This document shows, piece after piece, positions 22,496 to 33,937 of a DNA stretch of 64,000 nucleotides; positions within the stretch are counted from its first letter, which is position 1; each line of letters begins with the position of its first letter. Made by a program: the position numbers and the translations under genes. The stretch lies in the NCBI RefSeq assembly GCF_024139115.2, contig NC_085140.1, forward strand, positions 30,739,806 through 30,803,805. The letters run 5' to 3'. This DNA is from Armigeres subalbatus. Taxonomy: Eukaryota; Arthropoda; Insecta; Diptera; Culicidae. The notes below the pieces were generated by a model, which was given only the letters and a program-made list of their open reading frames with translations, searched no databases and had not been told where the DNA came from.

Positions 22496-24080
22496 GGCGC
22501 TGGCATTGGCGTAACTACCTCAGATGCCTAGAGGGGCTATAGCCCCTTTATATTTTTCTCGAAATTGACCCTCTTATTGAAAATTCTCGAACATTTTAAC
22601 ATCTCATCAAGTTATCAGCGGTAATGTGACAAATGCAGTCCAACCACCTAAGGCAATTGCGGATCCATATATTATTCTCTTTTTCTCAAGCACGTGCACG
22701 TGTGCACGTGTAAGCAACACCTCACAGTCTATGTTTAATTGCGCTCGACTAGCGTCAGGAAGTGGATATATTTGCATACTTCATAAATATGCTATCTATC
22801 TCAAATGAAAAAAAATAGTGCAACTTTCCATGGATTCCGCCGAGAATCTTCCAAGAATTCTGATGAGAAATCTTTAGTGATCCTGACTGGAAAGTTCCAG
22901 GGACTCCGATGGGAACCTCCAGAGATCATGAAGGGAATCCACCAGATATTTCGAGAGGAATGTTTCAGGAATTCCAACGGAAAAATTTCAAGGATTCCGA
23001 CGAGAATGTACCAGGGATCCTTCACCCTCCAGGAATTTCGACGGGAATATTTTAGGAATTTGAAGGGGAATATTCCAGGGAATTCCAATATGATGGTTCC
23101 AGGTATTTCATGAGCAATGTTCCACGGATGAAGACGTCGAAGGATTCCGAAGAAATCCGTCGAAGGACTTCGAAGCAAATCGTCGAGCGACTCCGAATTA
23201 ATCCTTCAGTTATTTCGAAAAGAATCTTCTAACGATCCCGAAGGGAACCCTCCAAGGATGTTGAAGCAAATCGTTGAGGGATTCCGATGCAAATCATCAA
23301 AGGATTTCGAAGCAAATCGTCGAATGGTTCCCAAAAAATTTCGTTAAGGGACTCCGAACAAAATCTATGAGAATTCTGAAGCAAACCGTCGATGTATTCC
23401 GAAAGGAAACGTCGAATGATTCTGAAGCAATTCTTCGCGGGATTCCGAAGCTAATCATCAGCCGTATTCTTTATCGTCCAGAGATCCCAACGCAGATCAT
23501 TTGCAAAACATCGAGAGACTCCGAATTGAATCTTCAAAGGATTACGAAGCAAATCGTCGAAGGATTCTGATTTGTCAAGGAATTCCTAAACCAATCTTAA
23601 AACGAATCTGGAGATATTCCGGAGTAAATCAACGAGAGATTCTAAAGCAAATCTTCCATGGATTTTAAAGGGTATTTTTCACAGATTCCCTAGGGTATTG
23701 CTTAACAATACTGGAAAGAATCCAGTAGGAATTCTTCTGGATTACGATTGGAATACTTCGATGAATCCGAAAAGAATTCTTTAGAGATTGAAGTGAGAAT
23801 TCTTCTCGGATTCTGATGAGAATCCTTCTCGGATGTTGATGGGAATCTTTCTCAGAATTCAGAAACAAGCTAATTTTTCTTGATAGATAGAGTGATAGAG
23901 TTGATGATAGAGTGAATATGAGAGATAACTCTTTAGTCTTCAAACTTTTTCGGTAATTCATTATGCTATATGTTGAAAACTGACATCACTGCTAACTAAC
24001 TTTATCAAATCCTAGGGGGGGCTAATTTTTTTCTAGGGAGGGCTAAGCCCCCTAGCTTATATTACGCCAATGGGCGCTAG
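22496..24080. mobile_element. hAT-like non-autonomous element filled with tandem repeats
   Basis: Ends are CATTGGCGTAA (22504) and TTACGCCAATG (24072). Flanks GGCGCTGG (22496-22503) and GGCGCTAG (24073-24080) form an 8-bp target duplication with one mismatch, the hAT signature. Next to each end lies ctaggggg/agcccc sequence. The interior holds no transposase; most of it is the minisatellite at 22805-23870. It splits an R1-like ORF1. Confidence 0.87.
22805..23870. repeat. degenerate minisatellite (ggattccgaagcaaatcgtc unit, about 24 bp)
   Basis: About 1.07 kb of diverged tandem units with the pattern gattccgaagcaaatcgtcgaag; the left third uses ccagggattccgacggg variants. Periodicity near 24 bp keeps one frame open for ~100 codons in places, so the open frames on both strands are artefacts. 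Wholly inside the hAT-like element. Confidence 0.85.
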
Positions 24081-24330
24081 GTAAGTAAGTGCGAAGCGTC
24101 AGACGCACCAAGACCGGTGAAACGATCTTGGTTCTGAAACGCGGAGCGCAGGCTAGTGGGACTGACTACAGAAAGCTGGCCCAAGAGGTCTTGGGTGACG
24201 ACGCCGAGTTGAGGTCATTGGGGGCGGAAGTGACCCTCCAGTGCAAGCAACTGGACAAGATAACGAACGCGGACGACATCGTCTCTGCCGTCAGAGACCA
24301 GTGTGGTACAGAAGTCGAGAAGAAAAACTT
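24081..24330 (+). pseudogene. R1-clade-like ORF1, second part
   Basis: Encodes VRRTKTGETILVLKRGAQAS, YRKLAQEVLGDDAELRSL, VTLQCKQLDKITNADDIVSA and ends at about 24325 (VRDQCGTEVEKKN). There it runs abruptly into cttcttacttctc repeats. The segment is open over 93 codons. Continuous with 22300-22495 once the hAT-like element is removed. Known family role: nucleic-acid-binding gag-like protein. Zinc knuckles and all of ORF2 are missing. Confidence 0.7.
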
Positions 24331-25320
24331 CCCACTTCTTACTTCTCTCTTATCACTTTTACGAAAATGAAAGCTCCTTACTCCATGCCTGTGCACTATG
24401 AGGATTTGGGCGGTCATTAATCGGAAATTCAAATTACATCAATCTTTTTTTGTTAAGAAAATTATTTTGAACTTTTAGTGGATTGTCTTTACTTGTCATA
24501 AGACGAGTTTGTGTAATTACATTCAATTCCACCACTTGATTGTACCTTTGACATATACGTATTTCGACCTCAAAAGTAAGGCCGTCTTTAGTGTCTCGTA
24601 CTTGACTCGACTTTACTTTTTTTCACTATTTCCATTCGAAAGTAGATACAGACCCTATTCGATTTTGGCAACATTCGATTTAGGCAACAAAGCCATTCGA
24701 TTTTAGCAACACATTTTTTTATTTGCTTTATTTTTAATATTGCTCATAAACCACGTAAATCTTATAGTCCTTGTAAAAAACTGGTTAGAGCCCTAAGCCG
24801 ATGAGAGAAAAAAATCGTCGCTACAAAGCTGGAATACAGATATGTTCCGATTTTATCACGTTCCGATTTTGTCATGCTCCGATTTCGTCAACAAAATTAT
24901 TCCGTTTTTATCAACAAGAAAATTCAATCATTGTTTTTAGACATTTTGCTTTTAAAATAAAATAACTTGGGTTAGGTTTGGTTTATAATATTCCAAGCAC
25001 TGGCGGTAATGAGACCGTAGCTAAGAAGAGAGGATTCTCTTCATCGACTTCCTCTCATCGAAATAAAAGTGACAAGATGCGGGTTTGTTTGCACTTTATT
25101 ACTTTAGGACGAAGGATTACATTGTTATCTGGCGTTCTGGTATAACTGGAAAATCGTTGAAATACTTTTTCAGATATTCTAGGAAACTGTTTTGGAGTAC
25201 ATATCCTCGAATTACCAGGAAATATGTCTACAAACAAAATGTCCTAAGCTGAGATATATGATCAAAAATATTTATGTGATCACAAGGCATAAATTGATCG
25301 TGTTTTGAATAAACGTAAAC
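24331..25320. other. no gene; copy of the ATACGTATTTCGACC repeat at 24547-24612
   Basis: At 24547 the sequence atacgtatttcgacctcaaa followed by gtctttagtgtctcgtactt and gactcgact is a single-arm copy of the repeat that forms a hairpin at 35930-36034. Near 24650-24720 and 24840-24910 there are reiterated cgattttggcaac and ccgattttatcac words. No coding region recognised. Confidence 0.65.
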
Positions 25321-25324
25321 TATT

Positions 25325-25875
25325 TCAAGGTCTCCAAAACGCCATGGAGTTCGGAACATGTAATATATCCGATCAACCAAGCCCTGAACAACGTATTCGT
25401 GCATCATTGAACAACTTAGCATGTACATTAAACCGATAGGATTTCACTCATTACTTTTACACGCAACTATAGGTCTTTTAGTTTCTCCAAAACGTCCTTG
25501 AGTTCAAAACAGCTCAGAACATGTGATCTACCTAATCAACCAAATCCTGAACGATGTATCCGTGCATCGTTGAACCTCCTAGCAAGCTACTACAAGCCTT
25601 TTCGGTTCTTCAAAACATCCTGGAGTTCAGAACATGTGATCTAATTGATCGTCCAAGTCCTGAACGATGTACCTGTGTATCGCTAAACATCCCAGAAGAT
25701 CAGTCGAGCCGATAGAATGGTACTTATTACTTTTACAAGCTACTACACGCCTGTTCTGTTCTCCAAAAAGTCCTGGAGTTCCAAACATGCGATCTACCCG
25801 ATCAACCAAGTCCTAAATGATATATCCGTGCATCACTAAACATTCCAGCAGTTCCATCGAGCTGGTAGGATATCA
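25325..25875. repeat. tandem satellite, four units alternating 154 and 124 bp
   Basis: The words tccaaaac(g)tcctggagttc, gaacatgtgatcta and gatgtatccgtgcatc recur. Unit starts fall near 25331, 25485, 25609 and 25763, so spacings are about 154, 124 and 154 bp. The short spacing lacks the ggatttcactcattactttt part. Confidence 0.8.
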
Positions 25876-26097
25876 CTTTATTCTCGCGCTTAGTATCATA
25901 GGGGCGTAACTGCAATGATCGATTTCTCTCATCATTTTGACCTATGCAATGATCCAACTTATGAATGATGATATCCCATTTAGCTTATATGACTTCAATC
26001 ATCACGTGTATTAGCCATAGCAGACCCTTACGGTTGGCTAAAATACCCTGGAAGTCGTATTGTTTTATATAATCATCCAAGTCCATATGTATCTTGT

Positions 26098-26205
26098 GGG
26101 GCAAGTCCAAAGGAAACACTATGCCCAGGGAATCTAGAATGTTTCCCACCCGATTGGCAATCCTACGCCTATGCCGCAAGGCTAACTGGCGACCCCTTGG
26201 ACCCC
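26098..26205 (-). mobile_element. SINE-2 fragment
   Basis: cactatgcccagggaatcta followed by gaatgtttcccacccgattg and ggcaatcctacgcctatgcc matches the SINE at 18698 in minus orientation, with the B-box part deleted. No duplication visible. Confidence 0.7.
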
Positions 26206-26284
26206 CTTATGCTCATGGAAATCAGGATCCTATGCTTTTTAAACTGGATTTGGTACATAGTGACGATGAGCACATTGCAAAAGT

Positions 26285-26880
26285 CATGATTGATCTAGCA
26301 GATACTTTGAACTGAACTCGAATACGTTTTGGAGTGCCATGAACACCTCGCATTCCAGAATATTGGGTTTACATTATTTATATTGGATAGATTAAGTAAA
26401 TTCCAAAGATAAGAACATTACAAAAACGTTGATTAATTGACCTGGTAGATACCTTGAGCTGAACTCGAGAATATTTTGGAGTACCTTGAACATTTCTAAT
26501 TCAAGAAATTCTGGATGGTGCATGGTGCGCACATGCTTTTGAACCAGGTTGAGTATATATCGATGTTGAAGGTGTATATCTCGTAAATTCGATGTTGAAG
26601 GAATTGCAAAAAGCCTTGGTTGTCCGGTAGATACTTTGGGTTAAACTCGAAAACGTTTTGGAGTACCATGAACATCACATGATGCACATGTGCCTATTTC
26701 ACTCGATTGGGTATATGCCGATAATGAAAACATTGCATAAGTCTTGGTTGATCTGGTAGATACCGTGGGCTGAAATCGAGAGCGTTTTGGAGAACCTTGA
26801 GCATCTCGTAATCCAGAAAACTGGTCACTGTCTCAACGATCAAGATGACTAAACTTGATTGAGTGGTTAGATTTATTACA
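26285..26880. repeat. tandem satellite with ggtagatacttt / gttttggagtacc units
   Basis: Four diverged copies of tgatctggtagatacctt, gagctgaactcgag and cgttttggagtaccttgaac occur near 26292, 26436, 26618 and 26747. Spacing varies between about 129 and 182 bp. No gene; short minus-strand frames follow the repeat. Confidence 0.75.
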
Positions 26881-27129
26881 CAATGCATGTGGTATAGAAT
26901 CCAAATATTTCAGATTCATCTGCATGCTGCCAGAAGAAAAAAAATGTCCCAAGGTTTTGAATATCTAGGCCAAACTTGACCTCCCATATTTTTCCTGGGT
27001 AGCCGACATCCTAATGAACATTTTTGCTGAAGAAACTGGGGACGAAGTTCTCTTCTGTGATTTTTCTGGGTACATATGAGCCATTTTCGAATTTATTGTT
27101 ATGTTATCAACAGATAACACCTTATCTTA

Positions 27130-27297
27130 GGGAACGTCCATAAATTACGTCATGCTTTTAGTGGAAGGAAGAGTGTTTCTAAAAGTGTGACTACTCATAT
27201 ATTTTTTTTTGGATATTTCATACAAAAAGTGGAACAATGAAGGGAGGAGGGATTGAAAACGGTTATTTTTTGCGTAACATAATTTATGGACGTTCCC
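27130..27297. mobile_element. MITE with GGGAACGTCCATAAATTACG ends
   Basis: GGGAACGTCCATAAATT at 27130 is inverted as AATTTATGGACGTTCCC ending at 27297. A TA precedes the left end; the right flank reads TT, so the duplication is imperfect. 168 bp, no coding capacity. A partial related end (gtttatggacagtccccc) lies near 27408. Confidence 0.8.
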
Positions 27298-28339
27298 TTG
27301 ATGCACTCCTTACTTTCCAAGAACGTCAACCAGTCACCATTTGATGATAAATATACATTTCCTATGTCTTATCACTAACCCTTGCCACCCACTAGCATGT
27401 TCACGTGGTTTATGGACAGTCCCCCAGCATTTAAAAATGTTAGAACTAGAAAATCTAACATTTTCCCAGCAATATATCATTTTTACTAAAATTTTAGCTA
27501 AAAAAATCGTCAAAGAAAATTATTCCGATTTTGTCACTGTTCCGATTTTATCAACGTAAACTCACGGACCGTGTTGATAAAAACGGAACATACAGCGGAA
27601 AAAATTCGTTTAAACGCACCGCCGTTTTTGCATGAAAAACTCCAAAAGTGTTTCTTGGAATAGGAAACATCTGCATATATCGTAGCTTATGCAGTTTAAT
27701 GATTGTAATTATATCAATACGGAAGGTTTGTTTCATATATCTGCAAAAAAATCAAAAAAAATCTCAGAGTGTGGAAATTCGTTTAAACGCACACACACAT
27801 CAAATCACGTAAAGTGTTCATGTATTGGTGTTATCTGGTCATTTTATCTAAGCCAATGATTTTCTGAGCAAAAAGAAAGTGAAGTACGCGGATTAAAACA
27901 GTGCTTCGAGAAAATGGCGTAAGGAAAACACCTGAGCAAGACCGAGCAAGCATTGGTTTGCGAACTTAACAGTCTTGGTCACAGTAACCGTGAAATTGCA
28001 AGGAAAATTCACAGATCGGAAGGAGTGATCAGGAATATGATGAAGAAAGCAAGATGTACGGAATTGTAGAAAAAAAAGAAAACCAAAGGAAATTCTAAGA
28101 AACTCAATCGTGACAGGAATCGAATCGTGCAGCTGGGAGAGACTGGCCAATATTCTGCTACAGAAATCAAACAAGAACTGGATTTACCAATCACAAACAA
28201 ACGTGTTGCACAAATATTGCGTGGATGTGGTCACTTGAAATACACCAAAAAGGCGAAAAAGCCAAATCTCACCCCAGCTCATTTCCAAGCTAGATTGAGT
28301 TTTGCCAGAAAGTACATGCCATGGACGAAGGAATGGGAT

Positions 28340-29016
28340 AATTCGACACAGTTGTTTCATAAGGGCCAATGTCGCAATGTTGGAGAAAAATGGGTTCGAA
28401 AGTTCCATGACATGTTTTCAATTATAGTTCGAAAAGTAGATGGTATTTTAAATGCTAATAGTTTGCATGAAATACATCCATATCTATTCATAGAAGCCAC
28501 ATGTAAATAAAATTTACTTCGGATTTATTTCGATTTGAAAATGTGATTAAAAAACTAGTCGTCCTTTTTTTATAACAGTGTACACTTGCGCCCTTCAGAA
28601 ATGCGCCATAATGTTTTTCACAACATCCTTTTCGCCCAAATTCCACGCCCGGCTGTCAACCTCTTTGTCATTAATGCCTGTTTGCATCGCCCCGTTGTGT
28701 TTTTAAAGTACCGTTTAGCCCTTTTGCTCACATGTGTTTTTGATGCAAGAACGAAGTGTCATAATGCGTGAATGAAAAACAGTTTAGCCCTTTTGCTGCC
28801 ATGGAGAAAACGGGGCGCAATCGCACTAAGAAAAAAATTCCAACGGAAATGTAATATCGCCCTTCTGTATTTCTCTGTTTTTACAGCAAAAAACAACATT
28901 TTGTACTATTTTTAATATGCTACATATAGTACATTTTCAGGAGGTTCGATCTATGACATAAACTCGATTTGTTTACATTTGCGACTTCGGCCCTTATGGA
29001 ACAACTATGTCGAATT
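28340..29016. mobile_element. inverted-repeat element inserted in Tc1 (669 bp, AATT flanks)
   Basis: CGACACAGTTGTTTCATAAG with following ggcc at 28344 is inverted as ggcccttatggaacaactat with gtcg ending 29012 (about 33 bp with several mismatches). AATT occurs on both sides (28340-28343, 29013-29016). Interior has repeated gcccttttg words and no transposase. Superfamily unassigned. Confidence 0.75.
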
Positions 29017-29071
29017 TAATATTCTTCGATGAGAAAAAGTTTAGTTTACATAGCCCTGATTGTTGCGCATA

Positions 29072-31330
29072 TTACTGCAGGGCTGGTAGCGACCAATGCT
29101 GGTCAAAAAAGTGACTTTAGTGACCAACGTTATCGAAAAAAGAGACCAAATAGTGACCTTCATTTGCAGAAAAAGTGACCAAATAGTGACTTTCAAGATC
29201 TCAAAACTCAAGTAAGATTTGAATCATGGTAAATTCTTGCATAATTCGAATCATCCAACTAACTCACCTCGCCTCGATTGATTTTTCGGTAAATGGGTGA
29301 AACGAAGGGATTATGCATGAAAAACTCAAGCTCCTTTAAAACTGCAAACGAGTTTACTCGCGCGTGAGAACTTGATGAATAAGATTTGGAATGGCTTTAC
29401 CAGTGACACTTGCTGTTGTAGAAAAAGTGATCAAAATTTAGTTTCATATGTTAATAACCAGGCAGTGAGTCACAAATTGTTACACGGTATTGTTGGAATA
29501 CCAGATAGTGTGGGATACCTCGGTGTTGATAACAGATAGCTGGGAATCAGGAATTCGGTTGGTTGCTGGCTGGTTTTCAGGAATTCAGAGGGATGAATGC
29601 ACGTATGTAGCTGGTGAGCAGAAAATCGAGACGCGTTGTGTATTCATTGTAGTCGGGCCACTTATACAGGCGCATTTGCTAGAGAAGTTGGCGTGCAAAC
29701 TTCGGAGTAAAGACCATTTATACGAGAAACGTAAATAGACCAGGGATTGTTTTGCAGAGTGTCGCGAGGTGTCCACCCTAAAGAGGAGTGTTGGAGTACC
29801 AGATAGCGTGGGACTCCTCGGTTTTGATGGAAGATAGGTTCCTACCTAGGGACCGGCTATTTGTACTTGCTTTTGGGTAGATATATGTAAGATTGTTATT
29901 GATATATTGTATATACCCGTTGATTGAATGAAGAGAACTGAAGATGCTGGCAGAATTACCAGCCTGTCGTGGAGCAGAGGGAACTTCAGTAATTTTTGTC
30001 TTTGTGAGGGGGTTTTAATTTAAACAACAATTTTGCAACAAGCTTTACATTATTGTGGGGAACAATGCTTTGTATGACTTCGAACTCTTTCCTACAACCT
30101 CTGTATGTGAAAATCCTTTTTTTTATTGAGAATCATGTAATAATTGCTAGATATAGATTTTTTTCGAAAATACAATCGAAATTTGCTTCATCTGTTCATT
30201 TGAAAAATTTAAAAAAATAAAAATAAATATTGCCATTCAAAAAATAAGAAATTATTTTAGAAATAGCCCTGCTGCATCATAAAATATATTATGAACATTA
30301 ATGAAGAAATAAACAGCGATCGTAGTAACAGATTCAAATATATTTTTGAGATTAAAGACTTCATGCAAGATGAAGAGAAAAACTTTTGAAGCTCCTCTAT
30401 GAAACCAGGGGTTTCTTATACTTAATCTAAGAATTTTAGTAAACAATAATTTCTAAATGAGAATCTTAAATGTGTTAAATTTGCATCGGGATTACATTAA
30501 TTCACAATTAACCATAGCACAGATTTTTGCCAGAGGCCAAATAATAATTTTTAAATCTAAATAGTTTGTTTAGGCTTCCAAAATTCCTTAAAAAGAAGTT
30601 TCTTCGGAGTATCAAACGGATAGTTTAAATTCAAAAATTCAAAATATTTGAAATTTCACTGTTATTTTATTTATTCTCAGAATATATTTGAGGAAAAATT
30701 CAAGATGCGATCGTTTGAACAGTTCCTCGCTCAATATTGGTTTCTTTGAAGCACCAGGAAATCCATGTAGAATTCAAAATATTCAATTTCAATAGTTCAA
30801 TGGATTATGGAGTTTATTAGTTTTTTTTTTTCAAAAATATTAGAAAAGTGTGTTATGTTTTGGAATATGTTTGGACGATCGCATTCTGCTTAATTTACAG
30901 TACATCCATGAATAGTGACATAGAATCTGTACATTAAATAATTATTGAAAATCTAATAACTGAGGCTTAAAAGCTGGTCAAGTATTAGTGGGAAATTAAA
31001 AACAAGAAGCAGCTAAGAGCGACTTTCGGGCTAAAAAGCCTTGAGAGATCATTTTTTATACATCCATCAGTTTTACTATAAAGCAACTTTATCGACGAGT
31101 ACAGAAAGCGTTACATTATTTGAATTTTCTTTCCTATGCTAGGATCCTGTACCTCACGAAACTTGGATTTAGTACCCTACTTTTTATTTTGATCAAAATA
31201 GTTGAAAATAGTGACTTTTTACGAGAAAAAGTGACTTTAGTGAATTGAGCTAAAAAAAGAGACTTTAAGTGACTTACCCGAAAAAGTGACCAAGTCACTA
31301 AAAAGTGACCCGCTACCAGGCCTGTTACTG
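29072..31330. mobile_element. inverted-repeat element inserted in Tc1 (2.25 kb, TTACTG flanks)
   Basis: CAGGGCTGGTAGCG at 29078 pairs with CGCTACCAGGCCTG ending 31324. TTACTG flanks both ends (29072-29077, 31325-31330). Near each end are many agtgac/gtcact words that fold on themselves (29100-29200 and 31210-31310). The interior, 30000-31100, is AT-rich and shows no transposase. hAT or P-like affiliation is possible but the 6-bp duplication is unusual, so it is left unassigned. Confidence 0.7.
29491..30000 (+). repeat. LTR-like direct repeat pair with a purine tract
   Basis: TGTTGGAATACCAGATAGTG at 29491 recurs as TGTTGGAGTACCAGATAGCG at 29789, about 298 bp apart. The second copy follows the purine run aaagaggag, as a 3' LTR follows a polypurine tract. 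The following ~200 bp could be a solo or partial LTR. No CA end or 5-bp duplication was identified. Confidence 0.4.
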
Positions 31331-31855
31331 GCACGATTTGCGGAAGGATCCTCAGGTGAACCTCAGCCGAAACTTCGGAGGTGCAACTCTGATGGTTTGG
31401 GCCGCCTTTACGCGAAACGGAAAGACCCTATCGCTACCATATCAACCAGAATGAACTCGGAGAATTACTTTGAGCTGCTCGAAGATGTTCTGGTTCTCTT
31501 CATCGAAGATATCATGGCTGAAGATTTCATATTTCAGCAAGATTCATATCAGCAAGAAAACAATGCAATTGTTTTCAGAACGAGACATCGAAGTTTTGCC
31601 ATGGCCTGCACGCACTCCAGATCTGAATCCTATTGAAAACTTGTGGGCTATCCTGGCACGACTCGTTTACAAGGGTGGAAGGCAATTTGGTACGGTTCGT
31701 GAGCAACAAGCTGCTGTAAGAGAAGCTTGGAGTTAAATTTCGTCCAAAACACTGGGAAAACTGCTTGACTCCATGCAGAACCGAACTATTCAGAAAAATG
31801 GCAAGCAAACTAAGTCCAAGTCAAACTAGTCCAAGTGCGTTTAAACGAATTTTCC

Positions 31856-32182
31856 TTCAAAAAAAATGTTTTATTTTTTATAATAGCCGTGAATAAACAT
31901 TAACCTTAAATCAATACTTATGTAAAACGTGCCCCCAAGATGCACAACATGTAACCACATTTAAACATTTTTCGTGTTTACTTTTCGTAAAACAATCAAA
32001 TATGGCGCTGCGAATGTTCCTCACTGTATCTGTAATACAAATGACAATTGTGCGTAGCTCCCGTTTTGGATGGGGTGCCCTTGAAAATGCGAGTGCATTT
32101 AATTTTGGATTCCGTGAGGAATGTCCTTAAATAGATATGTGACGGATATTATTAATAGAAACTGAATATTTGATGACAATTA
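31856..32182. other. no gene seen
   Basis: AT-rich sequence after the Tc1 end; no frame or repeat that I can assign. Confidence 0.4.
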
Positions 32183-33400
32183 TGGTGATGGCCGTCGGCG
32201 GTGGCTACTACAGTGAGTTTAATCGCCGCGGTGACGTAACCATTTTGCATTGGAAAGTATTTTTTATATACTTTATTTCGGTGATTTTTTATTTTGTGAG
32301 TATAAGTTCATCACGTAGTTGCATTGGAAAGTGAAATTTGATTGCTAGTTCGTGCCTAATATTTGGAAAGGCGCATCCTTGTGTATAATGTTCGACGGCC
32401 GCCATAGAGGTCAAGAACGACGCCATCCGATTTTCCACCATGATATTGTGCTTAGTAATGTGGTGAAAATGAAACATGCTTTTGTAGGGGAAGGGGGAAA
32501 TATCCCCTAGCTAAGCAAACACTGCTTAACGCTATTCATGGGCATTTTTACATTATGCATCAGTTAAACAAGATAGCTAGTTGATGCCATTCAAAAATTG
32601 TCAAAAATCTCAATCATATTGATAATATTCACATTTCAAAAAAGTGGTGATATTCTGTTTCCGGAAAACTCATGAGGCAAAACGCCTTTTAGCTGGCAGC
32701 TCCTAGGGAACAAAGTACCACGCGTCGGCGAATCAGCATTCTAGTATGGATAGTCCGTGGAGACGCAAGTACTTTGTAGGTTATTGCCACTAGGGCGTTT
32801 TGCCTCGCCAAAATGTTAGATGTTTCTTCAAAATGTGGAAATTTTCGGTTTTTCCGACCTTCCCATGCACTTTTTTGAAACTTTCTTCGCCTATCCTTCA
32901 TAATTTTAGTTCTAGTTTTGTTACGGACATCTTAATGACGGTAAATATGAGGGAAACCACAAAAGGCGTTTAGCATCAGGGGTGTTTTGGGGCCTCTTCC
33001 CTATATAATAGTGCACAAAAAAATTCTGATATGAATAATGAAATACTGTTGCTAAATTCGAACAATTGGGTGGCTGCTCAACAAGGTCTCAAAAAGTATA
33101 AATATTTTTTTTCTCATAACCCTCATATAAAACGGAAAAGTTGATGTAAGCTGTATTTTCTTTAAAGTGTATACAATTAAATGGCAATGATTGCGTCGTT
33201 ATCGATCCCAACAGCATCAGTAATGGCCGTTGGCGGTGGTTGTTGATGACAATTTACTTGCCGCGGTAGCGTCTGTAGCCATTCAAGAGGAGAAAGTTAA
33301 ATTTTCTCGCTAGATTCTGATAATCGTTTGATATTAATTGTAAAGACGCATAGTTGAAAAACATTTTTTGATGAAGCTACTTTATTGGATATAAGAAAAC
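32183..33400. repeat. two diverged direct copies of a gatggccgtcggcggtgg repeat
   Basis: Copy 1 (about 32183-32400) and copy 2 (about 33218-33360) share gatggccgtcggcggtgg, then ttaatcgccgcggtgacgt / acttgccgcggtagcgtct and a following attgctagttcgt / tctcgctagattc region. Between them, 32673-32685 gaggcaaaacgcc is exactly inverted at 32788-32800, marking a small ~128-bp foldback unit. Confidence 0.55.
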
Positions 33401-33424
33401 TTCCTTCCCAAGCGCGAGTCACTC

Positions 33425-33910
33425 AGTTAATTCTGAAGCGAGAAGCAAAAAGTTAGAAGGAAGAGGGAAAAGAAAGAAGAGAATAGGGGGAAGGAAAAAC
33501 AAATAAAATAGAAAAAAGAAGGAAGATGGAAGAAGAAATATGGAAGAAGGGAAGAAGGTAGATGGAAATAGGAAAAAGGAAGAAGGAAGAGTGTAGAAAG
33601 AAGAAAAACAAAAGAAGAAAGATGAAAGAAGAGAGAGGAAATGAGAAAGAAGAAATAAGAAAGAAAAAAAATGTAAGAAGGAGAAGGGAAGAAAGAATGT
33701 AGAAACAAGAAAAAAGAAGGAAGAAATCGAAAGAAGGAAAGCAGAGGAAGGAAGAAGAAAGAAAGAAAAGAGGGGGCACAAAAAGAAGAGAGAAGAAACA
33801 AGTAAGATTGAAGGATGAAGGAAGGAGTAAAAGGAAAGGAAACAAAAAGAAGGAATAGGGAAAAAGAAAGAAAGAAATATGAAGAGCTAAGAAGGAAAAG
33901 GAAAAACTGA
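33425..33910 (+). repeat. 480-bp purine-rich (GAA/GAAG) tract
   Basis: The plus strand is almost entirely A and G (aagaag, ggaaga, gaaaga) for about 480 bases. Three overlapping minus-strand frames of 120-130 codons (Phe, Leu, Ser only) come from this composition and are not genes. Such strand asymmetry can adopt triplex (H-DNA) structures. Confidence 0.9.
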
Positions 33911-33937
33911 CTTGTTACTTCTCACTTCTTACTTCCC

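Larger units (their letters stand above)
27900..31740 (+). pseudogene. Tc1-type DD34E transposase, fragmented
   Basis: The N-terminal piece shows a homeodomain-like helix-turn-helix (SLGHSNREIARKIHRS, about 27970), an in-frame stop near 28066, then a second helix-turn-helix (TNKRVAQILRGCGHLKYTKK, about 28190). Piece 2 carries the first catalytic Asp in FFDEKKFSL (about 29022). Piece 3 carries FIFQQD (second Asp, about 31528), a frameshift, then LPWPARTPDLNPIENLWAIL with the catalytic Glu (about 31605-31660). Tc1 enzymes excise and insert at TA. Two insertions, a stop and frameshifts make it dead. Confidence 0.87.
27765..31855 (+). mobile_element. Tc1-type transposon cut into three pieces by two insertions
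   Basis: Left end cagagtgtggaaattcgttt aaacgcac (27765-27792) pairs with gtgcgtttaaacgaattttc c (31835-31855). The transposase lies in three pieces: 27900-28343, 29013-29077 and 31325-31740. Each junction becomes continuous when the intervening element is removed (…EWDN / LIFFDEKKF… and …AYY / WHDLRKDP…). A further end-like sequence (aattcgtttaaacgcaccg) at 27603 suggests a second damaged terminus upstream. Confidence 0.85.

Noticed and set aside
25325..26880. A CRISPR-like repeat/spacer array
   Set aside because: Units are long, diverged and lack constant repeats with unique spacers; eukaryotic satellite.
33419..33845. Three overlapping 120-130-codon minus-strand frames resembling multi-pass membrane proteins
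   Set aside because: The complement of a purine-only tract gives only Phe, Leu, Ser and Pro codons; a composition artefact.
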